Part shown: positions 11,714 to 26,700 of the stretch, in pieces
How positions within the stretch are numbered: the first letter of the stretch is position 1
How the letters are laid out: every line of letters starts with the position of its first letter
NCBI GenBank assembly: GCA_964017155.1
Contig: OZ024862.1
Span: 38,723,175 to 38,787,174 of the forward strand
Direction: 5' to 3'
Length of the DNA: 64,000 nucleotides
Origin: Oasisia sp. SBJ-2009
Taxonomy: Eukaryota > Annelida > Polychaeta > Sabellida > Siboglinidae
Notes under the pieces: model-generated
Seen by the model: only the letters and a program-made list of their open reading frames with translations
Told to the model about the DNA's origin: nothing
Databases searched by the model: none
Made by a program: the position numbers and the translations under genes

Positions 11714-14661
11714 GTAAGATGTTCTGGTACGGAGGCGGGGCTTCAAAGCTGTCGGAAACGTGGTTAAGTTTGACTGGTTTGTCTCGCGTTATCTGGTGTT
11801 TGACAAGTAGTTTTATAATGATTTGGTAATAGAGGTACTTTTTAGTTTAATTGGTTTGTGTTGTCAGCAGAAAGTTGTGTCATTTCACATGATGTGTTTG
11901 ATCTGAAAGTATGAAAGGACGTTGAGTGGTGTAGGTGCAAAACTGTGTGTGTGTGTGTGTGCGTGTGCGTGTGTGTGTGCATGCGTGCGTGCATGCATGC
12001 GTGTGTGTGTGTGCATGCGTGCGTGCATGCATGCGCGTGTGCCTGTGTGTGTCTGTGTGTGTGTCTGTGTGTGTCTGTGTGCGTGCGTGCATGCGTGTGT
12101 AAGTCTCGCAAAATAAAAAACATTTTAGGGATGTACTTATTCTGTGCTGCAGACTTGGTGTCTTGTGATTTTTAAATCCGTTATGTTTGAGATTTATTGT
12201 GAATTTCATTTTCATTGGACTTTGAAAGTGTTCGTAAGTGCTTGTGAAAAAATTGCTTTTTGTGGGTCTCAACAATTAAGTTCTGTCGGATTCTACATCA
12301 GAAGACTTTGTGCTGCTAAGGTCTGAAATGAAACTCAGGTAGCTGGCACCTTGGTGATGTTTGTCTTCGCTAAAAAATTGGTAGATATTTATTCTTTACC
12401 AAGTGTTTCACAAAATATTCATGGGATACATGGAACATTTTGGAGGATTGGCAGTATGTCATACTTTATATTTGGTGTTCGTTCTGTCTGGTTAAATAAC
12501 ACAGTTGATGATACAATGGAGACTTAGAGTTATTCTTCTTAAGTAGAAGGTCCTTACACTGGGAATGAGATAACACGCTTTCACTGCAACTCCTCTTGAT
12601 AAAAACAAATTCCTCTCTATTTTCGTCATTCTACAAAGATGAAACTTCATAGATTCGTGGGATTATACTTTGTAAATTTATGTGTTGTTATAATAGTAAA
12701 AATATTTATCATTACAGGAAATTCACTAAGTCTGTATAGGCAAGGATGGTATCTATAGCCACTGTAAAGAATAACTCTTTGTCACACAGACGATATTGAT
12801 CTACAGTGAGGTCTGAGTCGACACTTACTTACTTACTTACTGACTGACATAGTGTCTGTGTCGTGTCACATAGACAGAGTGCAATCGATGCTTTCCATTT
12901 CTGGGTATTTGGCCAACCTGCAATTTCTGGTGTTTTGCCAATTTTGTGATGGTGCATTGGTAAGATTCTTTTGGGTGTCCTCATTCCCTGCATACTGTGT
13001 GTGTGGTTTCCTGTTCTTGATGTCAGCAGTCCAAAGACAATGCCAAAATATCTTCCTTACAATATTCCGTTGACTTTTTCTGCCTTGGCTCTATAGAGGA
13101 CTTTTCACTGCTAACTGCTCATTAAACCTTCCACAAGCATTTGTCTTGGAAACTTGCTGGTTGTCATATAAATCCCTCGCCTGTTTCTGAGCAACAGAGC
13201 TGCTGCATAAAACAAGGAAAACAGATTAATGTAGCCACCCTGGCTAAGTGCATCTAGTTGCCAACACAGTTGTATAAACTGAAGCTATGAATACAGCAGC
13301 CAAATATGTCAGTCGTGGATGTCGTTGGGCAGTAACAGTGATGGAGAGAATATTCCACGGGGGTCGTAAAACTCTTCGCAAACCGTGGTAAGCCCAGCAA
13401 GCCGTTCTACTTCACCATGGCCCTATGGACTCAGGGCAAGTAAATCTTCTGCCTGACTGTATCTGCTCAAATTCAATGGCTTAGATGTCTGAGGCATTAA
13501 AAAATACATTTATCAATGTTTATCTAACAGAAAGATATCGTTTAGCAATTTTGATTGATTGCCTAGACTAGTCGTTATGGGACTGGCCGGTGTCGTTTTT
13601 TTACAGGTTCTTTTCTCTCGGGAATGTTGATTTTCAAACATTTATTGATTCGTTTCTTGACACCCTGGGGAGGGCTGATATGTTGTGGATAACTATTATG
13701 GGTTTTTACAATACGTTGGTGTTGGAATCACATGTGTGCATTGTCTTGCCTTGTTTCGTTAATGGGAACATCCTTGATTACATATCAGATTGATATCATA
13801 GAGGATAACAGATATGTTTAATTTTCCGCAAAATTAAGTCAAAAATGAGACGAGCGAAAATATGAAATCGAGGCGTGACATTTGCAACGTGTACATGATC
13901 ACGCATTGACTAGTTCCTCAGTCCGAAGATGACGTGACTAATATGCCACATTTGCACTTGAAGACATCACGCCAGACTGCTTCAGCAGTAGGCTAGGTAG
14001 GGGCACTGGTAGTTCACTGCTGTGTTGCATAATTCATTGGCATACATGCCGTGCAAAAGGGACACCAATAGAGAGTTATAATGAATAAACTACCCAAATA
14101 CCTGGCTGGCATTTAGGTTAGTGATCCGTGTGTTTATGGACGCTGGGCTTATTGTGGGTGCCATGCTGTGCTTCAGTTAGAAGACTTGGAGGCCCAGTGG
14201 GGGCTTGCTGGCAAATTGGCAATATTTGCCAGTGTTGTGGGTGGTGTATACTGGATTATCTGCTTCTGTAGACAAGTGCAAGAGGGTGAATGTGCTGTGA
14301 TGTCAGGGGGGAGTCTGTTGCTGATGTATGTGGGAGTGTGGAGAAGGACATATGAGGGGGTTTCATGGGGGAGGAATGGACGAATCAGATGGGAAGAGGA
14401 GGAATTGGGGGGATATCTTGATTATAAGTTGAGTGTATTGACAGGAGAGTGTAGGGGAAATACTCGTTTGGATAGCCAGAGAGAGAGATAGAGAGAGACA
14501 GACAGAGATAGAGATAGAGAGGGAGACGAGAGAGGAGAGAGACAGAGACAGAGAGAGTGACAGAGAGAGAGAGCGACAGAGAGAGAGCGACAGAGAGAGA
14601 GAGAGGAGGGGGGGTGGATGATGGGAGGGGGAGGGAAGGGGAGAGAGAGACTCAGACAGAC

Positions 14662-14702
<41 letters not shown>

Positions 14703-17700
14703 TAGAGAGAAAGAGAGAGAGGATGATATTTTTTTCTCAAATGCATTTATATGCAGTTGCATAATTTTTTTGTGAATGTATGCATGCGTGCATGTGTGCG
14801 TGCTTATGTGTGTATGCATGTACAGTGTATCAGAGTTTAGTTGTTCAGTTACATTTGTGACATTAAAATCATCAATTAATTACATTATGACACTTTAATT
14901 ACTTGTCTACAATATTTCAAAATTCAATAAATCAATATACAGGCAGCTATACGTTCAGTTGCATCAGTTTCGTGAAAGGTGACTCTGGTCACTCAAGACT
15001 TTTTGTGACAATTCTCTCATGTAATAGACTTTCTTTTGTGACAATGATAAACACAAGCAAGGTTTCTGTTGTGACATTAGTCAGTGACAAGTGACACAAT
15101 GTCACGTGACACCAGGCCACCTCTGACAGGTTTCCCTGTCATCGTGTGTCACTGGTGACAGATGTGGTAGAAATTGTGGAAGACCTAATCGTGTACCGAT
15201 GACACACGGTGACGTCAAGTGAGGCACGATCGAGGCTGCACAGGTAGTAAACCGGATCATTTGTAGATCCAGGTATGTTCGTCCAGGTGTGTCATTATCT
15301 GCGTTATCTGTGCCCGTATCTGTCCTATGCAGATACCCACAGATGTCCACTTGATGCACTGGCGAGGCACAAAAACAGCCACTCAGATAAATCAGAACGA
15401 CTCGTTAAAATGCATCGATTAGCGTTAAAATGTGACAGCTGTCGCCACAAAGCTGTGGACAGTGCGTCTGGGTGAGACCGCGGTCAACCTTTGTTGTGGT
15501 GTGGATTGTTACAGTTCAGGCGGATCAATAAAGTTGTACCGTGATCAATATATGTGTAATGATGTGCGTTTGTTTGTGTGATCATGAAGTCACCTGTACT
15601 TGGCTAGGCCAGTGAGGGAGGTACAACATTGGGACTTGATGGCTTAGTTTCTATGCCAACCGTCTGTGTGTTATTAATTATCTGGTAATGATGTCGGTAT
15701 TAACGAGTTTGGTTAGTCCTGTAATTAAGGGTCATATTAAAGTTGTTTGCTTTGGGATGGGTAGTTGCCTGTGTATAGGGAGAGGCATTTAAGCAGACTG
15801 CAGATGTATACCATCATTTCTGACAGATGTGTCTAGGGGAGACTAGTCCAGACAGTGCAGGTGTAAACTGTCCTTTCTGACAAAACTGGCTAGGGGAGAG
15901 TGCTCCAAACAGTGCAGGTGTAAACTGTCCTTTCTGACAAAACTGGCTAGGGAAGAGTGTTCTAAACAGTGCAGGTGTAAACTGTCCTTTCTGACAAAAC
16001 TGGCTAGGGGAGAGTGCTCCAAACAGTGCAGGTGTAAACTGTCCTTTCTGACAAAACTGGCCAGGGGAGAGTGCTCCAAACAGTGCAGGTGTAAACTGTC
16101 CTTTGTGACAAAACTGGCCAAGGGAGAGTGCTCCAAACAGTGCAGGTGTAAACTGTCCTTTCTGACAAAACTGGCTAGGGGAGAGTGCTCCAAACAGTGC
16201 AGGTGTATATTGTCCTTTCTGACAAAACTGGCCAGGGGAGAATGCTCCAAACAGTGCAGGTGTATATTGTCCTTTCTGACAAAACTGGCTAGGGGAGAAT
16301 GCTCCAAACAGTGCAGTTGTAAACTGCTTTTCTGACAAAACTGGCTAGGAGAGAGTGCTCCAAACAATGCAGGTGTAAACTGTCCTTTCTGACAAAACTG
16401 GCTAGGGGAGAGTGCTCCAAACACTGCAGGTGTAAACTGTCCTTTCTGACAAAACTGGCTAGGGGAAAGTGCTCCAAACAGTGCAGGTGTAAACTGTCCT
16501 TTCTGACAAAACTGGCCAGGGGAGAGTGCTCCAAATAGTGCAGGTGTAAACTGTCCTTTGTGACAAAACTGGCTAGGGGAGAGTGCTCCAAACAGTGCAG
16601 GTGTAAACTGTCCTTTGTGACAAAACTGGCCAGGGGAGAGTGCTCCAAATAGTGCAGGTGTAAACTGTCCTTTGTGACAAAACTGGCTAGGGAAGAGTGT
16701 TCTAAACAGTGCAGGTGTAAACTGTCCTTTCTGACAAAACTGGCCAGGGGAGAGTGCTCCAAATAGTGCAGGTGTAAACTGTCCTTTGTGACAAAACTGG
16801 CTAGGGGAGAGTGCTCCAAACAGTGCAGGTGTAAACTGTCCTTTGTGACAAAACTGGCCAGGGGAGAGTGCTCCAAATAGTGCAGGTGTAAACTGTCCTT
16901 TCTGACAAAACTGGCTAGGGGAGAGTGCTCCAAACAGTGCAGGTGTAAACTGTCCTTTCTGACAAAACTGGCCATGGGAGAGTGCTCCAAACAGTGCAGG
17001 TGTAAACTGTCCTTTCTGACAAAACTGGCCAGGGGAGAGTGCTCCAAATAGTGCAGGTGTAAACTGTCCTTTCTGACAAAACTGGCCAGGGGAGAGTGCT
17101 CCAAATAGTGCAGGTGTAAACTGTCCTTTGTGACAAAACTGGCTAGGGGAGAGTGCTCCAAACAGTGCAGGTGTAAACTGTCCTTTGTGACAAAACTGGC
17201 CAGGGGAGAGTGCTCCAAATAGTGCAGGTGTAAACTGTCCTTTCTGACAAAACTGGCCAGGGGAGAGTGCTCCAAATAGTGCAGGTGTAAATTGTCCTTT
17301 CTGACAAAACTGGCCATGGGAGAGTGCTCCAAACGATGCGGGTGTAGACTGTCCTTTCTGACAAAACTGGCTAGGGGAGAGTGCTCCAAACACTGCAGGT
17401 GTAAACTGTCCTTTCTGACAAAACTGGCCAGGGGAGAGTGCTCCAAACAGTGCAGGTGTAAACTGTCCTTTCTGACAAAACTGGCTAGGGAAGAGTGTTC
17501 TAAACAGTGCAGGTGTAAACTGTCCTTTCTGTCAAAACTGGCCAAGGGAGAGTGCTTCAAACAAACAGTGCAGGTGTAAACTGTCCTTTCTGATAAAACT
17601 GGCTAGGGGAGAGTGCTCCAAACAGTGCAGGTGTAAACTGTCCTTTCTGACAAAACTGGCTAGGGGAGAGTGCTCCAAACAGTGCAGGTGTAAACTGTCC

Positions 17701-20700
17701 TTTCTGACAAAACTGGCCAAAGGAGAGTGCTTCAAACAAACAGTGCAGGTGTAAACTGTCCTCTCTGTCAAACCTGGCCAGGGGAGAGTGCTCCAAACAG
17801 TGCAGGTGTAAACTGTCCTTTCTGACAAAACTGGCTAGGGAAGAGTGTTCTAAACAGTGCAGGTGTAAACTGTCCTTTCTGTCAAAACTGGCCAAAGGAG
17901 AGTGCTTCAAACAAACGATGCGGGTGTAGACTGTCCTTTCTGACAAAACTGGCTAGTGGAGAGTGCTCCGAACAGTGCAGGTGTAAACTGTCCTTTATGA
18001 CAAAACTGGCTAGGGGAGAGTGCTCCAAACAGTGCAGGTGTAAACTGTCCTTTATGACAAAACTGGCTAGGGGAGAGTGCTCCAAACAGTGCAGGTGTAA
18101 ACTGTCCTTTCTGACAAAACTGGCTAGGGGAGAGTGCTCCAAACAGTGCAGGTGTAAACTGTCCTTTATGACAAAACTGGCTAGGGGAGAGTGCTCTGAA
18201 CAGTGCAGGTGTAAACTGTCCTTTCCGACAACACTGGCTAGGGGAAAGTGCTCCAAACAGTGCAGGTGTAAACTGTCCTCTCTGACAAACCTGGCTAGGG
18301 GAGAGTCCTCCAAACAGTGCAGGTATAAACTGACCTTTCTGACAAAACTGGCTGTGTAAACTGACCTTTCTGACAAAACTGGCTAGGGGAGAGTGCTCCA
18401 AACAGTGCAGGTGTAAAATGTCCTTTCTGACAAAACTGGCTGGGGGAGAGTTTCCAAACAGTACAGAGATGAGCAGTCCATTCTGACAGAAGCTGGTAGA
18501 TCCCAACAGTGCACTTGGACACTAACTAATCTGTCTGAATTGAGTTGCTTCCCTTTAAATTGTCTTGCTAATAACTTGTGTGAGCAGATTTCTGGAACTA
18601 ATAACCTGCCCTGAGTGATTGTTCTCATTAGGGCGGGTGCCTCATCGACCCACCCGGGAGACTGAAGTATTAATCAGTGTATTGCAGCTGTCATGGTAAA
18701 TTGACACACACGTGTCTAATATTCAAGTCTCTGGTGTAATGACGTTTGCAACGTTAGCAGACAGAACAGAGGAACATAAACAACATAACTTTGTGTCATG
18801 CAAAACAATACATGTCTCCTAACTTTATATTTTGTTTAATCAAACAAATTTACCTTTTTTTGTATTGAATTTTATAATTTTCCATATTTTTGTCTTGGTT
18901 AGTTTTATCTACAAACCACTGCATTTAATGAGTATGTTTATAATTAAATGAATAAGGACCACAACTTGAAAATCTAATTTTTGATATTTGGATGCAATCG
19001 TGTTGCTTTTGGCTATGTTTGGTAAAACACAGGTAAGTGGAAGAACAGTATTTTTGTAACCTTCGTGAGAAAAAGATCCTCCTTTCCTGAGGTCCTGCAA
19101 AAGGAGTAATGTTTGTGCCGACTCGAAAGGTTCAATTAAATAAAACCTGAACATAGGTTGAAATATGCGTATTCCGTTTGTGCTGTGTGCATTATGAATT
19201 AGCATGTAAGAAAAGATAAGTTCTTATATAGTGCAGTATCCAAATTCTCAGGATTGCTCAAAGTGCTTTACGCTTTGACCTGTTTAATCAAACACCATCC
19301 TGGCTTCTCTGGTAAGCATCCAGCCATGCGGCAATTAATGCACAAAGATTATCCATGCACACATATCCACCACTGTGTATAGCCAGATACTCAATGTCAA
19401 GTGAAAAAACTTGCCCATGGCTTGACACAGCAGAACAGGATTTGAATTTGGGTTCTCTTAGTCGAGAGTGGAAAGTTCTATCCACCATGCCACTGCGCTG
19501 CTATGGTAACTGATAATATGTTATCAGCTGGCAACATGGTTTGGATTAGATAATATGGCCATCCTCTGTTATTAAATTATGACTGCATTGATCAGGTTCA
19601 AAATGGCTTCTGTTGTGGATTGTATATTAGGTACTCGTAGCTCCCTCTAGTGATCAGCAACAGAAGTAGAGTAATTTGACTTGACGAATTGTATAGCACA
19701 CTTGTGGGTTCAACAGTGTCCAATGTATCAGGTTGATGATTTTTGATTTGGTAGAATTATGCTTCTGTTAATATGTCTCATAATCTAGTAAAAATGTAGG
19801 ACGGTAGTTAAAGGCGGTCTCATGCAAGTGTCGAAAAAATTCTAATTCATTTCTGTAAACTCACTGCAGATTGAAATACGTAGAACTAGCAATATTATAT
19901 GTGTATTACTTTTAGACAAACCTTTTACAGTTACTTTCACTTAACAGTCGCGTTGCTTTTTTTTACTTTAATGTGATCAGTCATCCTTCCATGGTCACTT
20001 TCACTTTGTTCCTACTTTCACTTTATTGCCTGTCATTTCGCCTTCCTGTGACATTCTCTCAACCACATATGACCTTTTGATGATCATATTTTTTCTATCG
20101 TCCCGATCTGCCGTGACCTATTTGCAATAAACGACCTTCGTTTACGGCGATTCTCTCTCTGCCTTGGCCATTTATGGCTGTGACCTTCAATTAAATTTGA
20201 CTGCTCTTTTCAAAATGTCCGTGCTTTGGTCAAGTATCCTTGTCTCTGAGGAGGTCATACCGTCCAAGAAATACGTTAAAAGTCAAGGGATCAGCGCATA
20301 AGTCACCACAAGTCGATGCTCTCATTAACTGCCGGACTGCCACTTTAAGGCATTAGTTGCCCTTCTGGTCTGGAAATTGTTGGGGGCGGAACATTTCACT
20401 CAGCGGGTCAAAACCAAATTATTGAAAATGCAAAGACTGATTTGATTTGCCTGTCACAGATGCAGGATGAAGTAGGGAGAGAGCCGGTCAATCAGTCAGA
20501 TTTGTTTATGTTAATTTTACCTCGCTGATTGGTCCGGATGACTAGAGTAGTGGAGATAATGTGGAATATTGGCATCTCACTCGAGGGATTAGAGGTCAAT
20601 GCATTCCGCTACATGTGGGAGTCTATTTCTTAGACCACGCCGCTCTTAAAGGATTCATGGCAGAATACGGCCACTGAAGTTATCTCAAGAACAAAACAAC

Positions 20701-23700
20701 CCTCTGTAGTATCACATGATTGGGTAAACACATGATTAGATAAATATCACATGATTAAGAAGGAATGGTCTAGTGAATTAGTGCAATAAACTAGAGCATG
20801 GTGTCCCAATGAATAGAAGATCCCAATCTGTAGAACCCAGTTTCATATTTTGTACTGTCGTGCTGAACCGCAAAACAAGTTCATTCACTCTACATTACTC
20901 CAATTCCAGCAGATGTGTGAATGAGAACCTGGCTATAGACAGTGGTGGTGATTTTTAAATGTTGTGTTTTATGGCACATATGGTGCCCCAACATTACTCA
21001 ACTCAGGCGCCATTGTTACTGCTCATTATGCAAGTACAGTGCTCGCAAACAACAGAAGCTGACAACGAAATGTGCTCCGTACGCGATGTATAATATCATA
21101 TATCTTTGTACCTGTAACAATGCAGAATGACGCAATGGTATTTTGGGATATAAAAATGACGTCAGGCTGTTACTAATGAATTTTCTGCTGCTATTTGTGA
21201 AACTAGTGGTAGGATAACTACAGTAATTAACAAACTGAAAGTAATTTGTTGTCACCATTAAACAGGATCTAGCATTTATTTCATTTTGCTAAAGTTCTTT
21301 TTTATGTGAATGGCTGGTTGCATGTGAAATTAATTCAGCTTTATTTTTCAGTTTTCATATTTCATTAAATAAATATACAAATATTCTAGCTTCACTACTG
21401 GAGTATCAGTTGGTATGTTTTGGTGAATTACTACTTGTAAAAATATGAAAGCTTTATTGTTCTTTGTAGATCTAAATAATTATCCTGCCATTGACTGTGC
21501 TTTGCAGTGTAATTAGGATACATTCATTTGAAATATAAAAGTGGTAAATCAAATGAAGATATGCTACATTACAATAGGTTGCGGAAATGAAGGTGTGTGA
21601 CTGAATACAGTTTTATACATATAATTGTTTACAGTAGAATCACTTCTTTGTATCTTTAATGAAGATCTCTGGCAATTATATTACTTTGCAATAAAACAGG
21701 AGTGGCACTTTTTATTTCTTTGTTTATTTCAATCATCAGACACCTTAAGCAATACACACAATATATCAATATCACGTTGTACTTATAAATAATACAATTG
21801 CAAAAATAGGCTCAACGCCCATGAAAGCTGCCCTTGAATGAATCCTCGCGTGCATTCGAGCATGCACACATCTGTGCGTGTGGGTGTATATATAGTCGCA
21901 TACGCTTGTGTGTGGGTGACATTTGTGAGTGTGAATCTGTTAAGAGTTTGTTAGCATTCTGAAGACGCGTCAAACGCAGACCTTGCATCAGCCGAAGCAA
22001 TGAAATTAGCATGTCTTTGTATCGATCGGTAGTTCAATTTTAAAGAAGCTATGCCTCGCACGGGGCGCTGATGATGAATAGTCGGAGACATGGATAAGTA
22101 ATTGCGGATGGAATATTAGTTGCTGCGAGAGAGTGAGGTGACATGCGGCGGACACGGTGGTCAATTATTACTGATGAGTCCACGGTCGTTAGGTGGTCAC
22201 CTTTCTTTATTCGCACGCGGAGATGGATGGAGCTTGTTACAGATGTCACTGAAGAGTAGTTCCATTTCCACACACAGGTGTCGCCACACGTCGCCATTTC
22301 ATACAAGTCCATGACATCACTCGTAAGTCATAAATCAGGTGTCATAGAAGTCATTCCAGTGTGAAATGTTATATTAGAGCTGGATTTAGGTAGTGCTTTC
22401 GGGTTCATTATAATATAAACATATCAAGTTACATTCTGGGTTCTTGCACGACTGACAGGCCAACATATTGGTAGCTTAACTTCAGTTAAATTTACATGGT
22501 GTGTTATGTCTTAATAGCATTGATTTTAAAAGTGGATAACTTGCGCGGTGCTGTGAATTGAGTAAACGTGATTGTCAATTTTTTTACATATGGCGTAAAG
22601 TCCATGGATGTTTCTGTTGAACTTTTTCTATTTAAACAGTCCTATCCAGGGTATTTTCCGCATGGTTAGTCTATAACTGAATATATTGTATCCAGGGCAT
22701 TTTGCTGAAAAACATTTCATAATTAAATATGCTACATCCAGGGTTTCTTGTGCATGGGCATTTTTACAGTAAGATTCAATCACTTTGAACACCGCTAATT
22801 TTGAGTTTTTAATCCCACCCCGGCTTTGAAGTGCGCAGAGTGATACTTCATTTATGGATGCACTTCATTACGGCTGCCGCTGGGTGCGGAATGCAGCACT
22901 AAGCTAAATCTAATGTACATCATCTGATTGGAGAAACTCAATCCCGACCGTACCGTCGTCGCCAGCGAGTCTCGGCGAAAAGGTTACCTGGCGATGGCCA
23001 CTGAGGCAGAGTCTCTGATCTAATCAGTCTCCTCAAAGGATCCCATGGACCGGAAGACTGCACATTGGTTACCGCATAACGAAGTAAGGTATTTCATTAA
23101 AGGTCTCGGGCTGTAGAGAAAGGGTGAGTGGCATCCGTTGTCGCGTCAAATGATTGACGGGATTCGGGACATATGTGGCGACCCTGGACTGGACAGAGTT
23201 CGGCAACAGGGGTCGTTGCTCCTCGATACATTAACTCTCCTCGTCAAGGTCGTTGGAGTACTTTTGGCAGGTATTATTAACGCAAATGAGGCATAATGTC
23301 TCACTGATTGGTCACTGTATATCGGTCTGATTTCATTGACCTGATTTCGTTGACCTTTCCTTCTCACGGATGAGTTGTTTGGGAAGGTCAGGACTGGTAA
23401 ACATTTTTGTTTCGTTTCAGATTCCCATTGAAACTTGAAAACAAACATTCCAGATGAAAAAATTTATATTAACAGACAAAGAAGCCTTTGGTTTATTGAG
23501 AGTTTGGTGACTAAATGCCTGCCATTGTGGGGTATTTATCAATTTTGTTTTTGACTAGTTTCAGTTTGTTGTATACGATCAGTAGATATTTTGTGTCATT
23601 CATTTGTCGTCTGATGTCTAATTGTCATCTGTCTATTTGTCATCTGTCTAGTTGTCATCTGTCTTAATTGTCATCTGTTATGGTGTCCAGTTTATGCTGT

Positions 23701-26700
23701 TTAGTTCAAATGAAGATATTTTCCACTATGAAAATAACATGATTAAACTCATACAGTTATTCTCTAGTTATTTGAGCATTTTATACACAGTAGTTTCAGT
23801 GCATTTATTTATGTTGAATATCCTACATTGTGTATATGTATGTATGCATGTACAATGTACATGCATACATACATATGAACGTATGCACGCATGTATATAT
23901 ATAAACCATGTGAACTTTCACGTGGCTCATAGCAAGTCTGTCTTGTTTAACAAAAGGTGAATTTTATTTAATGTTATTCAATGCCAGTAACCTTGCTGTT
24001 AGTATGTGTGGTTATGCATTTTCTGACACAGTTGTTTTCTGCCACCCTGTGACGCAGCTATGTGTCTTGCTACATTCTTCCATCTCGCCGTCTAGTACGT
24101 AGCTAATTTATAGATTCTTTGCCAGAAACTGTCCATACGAATAGAACATCAGCAAACCTTGCAGGACACTGATACATTTGCAGCCTGCTTCTACTCTAGT
24201 AGGTATTTTACATAGAACCTGGCTGTGAACCATCAACACATTCATTAAACCCATCACTTGTACTGGTGTACACCATCCTGCATCTACACAGTAGAGCGCA
24301 GTGGCTCAGGGGTAGAGCTTCAGACTCTCGACTACGAGAACCCGGGTTCGAATCCCGGCTGCAGTGTTAAACCTTGGGCAAATTTGTTCACTCTACATTG
24401 CTCCAGTTCACTCAGCTGATTAAATGAGTACCTGACTATAGACAGTGGTGGATGTGTGTACGAACAGCCTTCGCGCATTAATTGTAGCATATGGCTGGAC
24501 GCTTCCCAGAGAAGCCGAGATGGTGTCTGATTGAACAGGTCTGTGAGGGAAGTAAAGTGTAAAGCGCTTTGAACGGTGCTGAGGACTGGATATAAGAACT
24601 TGCCTTTACACATGACTTCAATCACTCGGCACCCAGCAGTGATTTCACCTTCCACGCAACAGGCCTGGCTGGAGTCTGCTCTGGTAATCATATAACCTCG
24701 TATTGATTTCCCAGTGATTGCAATGCTGCTGGGATTTCGCTCTTGGAAAAAATCTCCCCATCAGGTGAGACTGAGACGAATCATCTGGTTCCCACGAGGT
24801 GCTGATGACAGGGATCCAGTTCATATATCTTCTGCTTCCTCTCTTCCTGAGTTCTCTCAGTGTTTGTTTAGCTGGAGAGCAGGAAGGCTGGGGACCGGGT
24901 CAAACTGTCCTTATTGATTGGTGTTATATTTTGCTCTTTAAAATCAATATTACTCTTTAAAATCTGTTTTGCTCTTTAAAATCTGTTTTGCTCTTTAAAA
25001 TCTGTTTTGCTCTTTAAAATCCGTTTTGCTCTTTAAAATCCGTTTTACTCTTTGAAATCTGTTTTACTCTTTAAAATCTGTTACTCTTTAAAATCTGTTT
25101 TACTCTTTAAAATCCATTTTACTCTTTAAAATCCGTTTTACACTTTTAAAATCTGTTTTGCTCTTTAAAATCCGTTTTACTCTTTAAAATCTGTTTTGCT
25201 CTTTAAAATCTGTCTTACTCCTCGAAATCACCAGGATGCGTTGCTGGCACATTTTTTATGGTGTGTCATGGAAATAGTGTCCTCGTTGATGATAAGATGG
25301 TGGCTTGTTTTTTTAAACGCTAATTAAATTGAACAACAGTTTCTATTTAGTGGTGGATTTTCTTTAAGATTATGGTCTTTGTAAAATGGTTCCCAATTTA
25401 TATACAGTGTGTGTACTCCTTATGTAAGCTGTTTGGGATGGGATGGGGGTAGGGGTGGTGGGGGGGGGGCATGCAGAGGGCATGAAATGGGTGCATGCAT
25501 AAACGTGAAAACGTTTAGAAACCGAAAATTGCAATTAAGTATCTCATGTAATAAAAGTCGGTACAGATGTTATAATTGGATATGCTCTGCTGATGGCATC
25601 ATGGTCTCGTGACAAAAAATTATACACCCACGCTCGCTTACAGCCTGTTGTAAGTATGGAAAGCAGTCTTATTACCCTGGGTAAACCATGTGGGGGCTGG
25701 TTGCCGGCTCCAGTTACTGTCGGAAAAAAAGAGCATGCATGTGCATTTATGTGAGCTTGCATTGGTGAAATTTGTTCCATACTTGAAACTGATGCTGATG
25801 GACATATTTTTATGGGGCTTTCAGAAAATGTTGTCCTGGTCACTATTTTCTCGTCTTTGTTGTTTCACGTGCCTGACTGTCTGTGGTCAATTAATTTTTT
25901 TTAACTGCATGATAAAGGAACTGGTTCTGTTTGCCCCATAGGGAAACATTAATATTGTTTCATTATTTATTATAAACTTATAATTTTAGCTCACAGTGTC
26001 GTATCCTTTACATTGCATGACCGTGAAATTTAATGTATAAATGATTTATTTATCTATTTATTATATTTATTTTATTAATTTATTCATCGTTTTAATGTAC
26101 ACTTAATGTACAGTTAATTGTATTTATCTATTTGTCATATTTATTTTATTAACTTATTACTTTAGCACACACGTTACAACTGCAGGATAGTGAAACATCA
26201 CTTTTTAGCAGTAAATACTTGAAGACGTGTAAATTATGTGTTGAGAGGTCCAGATTTAGTTTTTACCTGGCCGACCACAATCCTCACTTCGCCATTGTGT
26301 TGTTTGCTTACACTGGTGAAAGGTGTTCTCTTGCAATAGATCCTGGTGTATTTTGGGCCTTTGGGTCCCCAGGGAGTGGGCCCAGTAATGAGACCACATC
26401 AAATGGGGGGGGGGGGGCTATGGGAGACTAATGCCCAGCATGATGGAGGAAGTGAAGATAAAACTGGCAGCACAGACTTCAAAGGGTCCTGTTGGTGCAA
26501 CTTGTCAGGCAGTGTACGTGGCTCATGCCAAAACGTTCAGGTGGACTTAGGCGAAGGCTTTGAAGCTATTAGGATTGCGTTTCAGTGTGGCTGGTGATAT
26601 CGTGAGTGGCAGGGGGTGGGTCTAGGTGAATGACAGTTTGTGGCTGTTTCACTGTTAGTGGAGAATACATACCGGAGAAACCAGTGGATATGTCATGTGT

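Noticed and set aside
15333..15471. Cys/His-containing candidate exon between AG and GT
   Set aside because: Its phases (1 in, 2 out) fit neither candidate exon 1 nor exon 2, and the Cys/His spacing is not that of a LIM or C2H2 finger.
15843..17560. Open frames of 516 and 423 codons on the - strand across the 57-bp array
   Set aside because: The unit is divisible by three and stop-free in more than one frame, both strands show similar frames, and the array lies inside intron 1. Kept only as a finding to test.
15845..18470. CRISPR array
   Set aside because: Units are contiguous with no unique spacers, and the window is eukaryotic. The same holds for the other arrays.
24297..24368. Stand-alone tRNA gene
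   Set aside because: A and B boxes are good, but the same head with the same non-tRNA body recurs at four or more other places, so it is a SINE head.
24332..24691. 119-codon frame on the - strand
   Set aside because: It runs antisense through SINE A; a similar frame appears over the copy at 59230.
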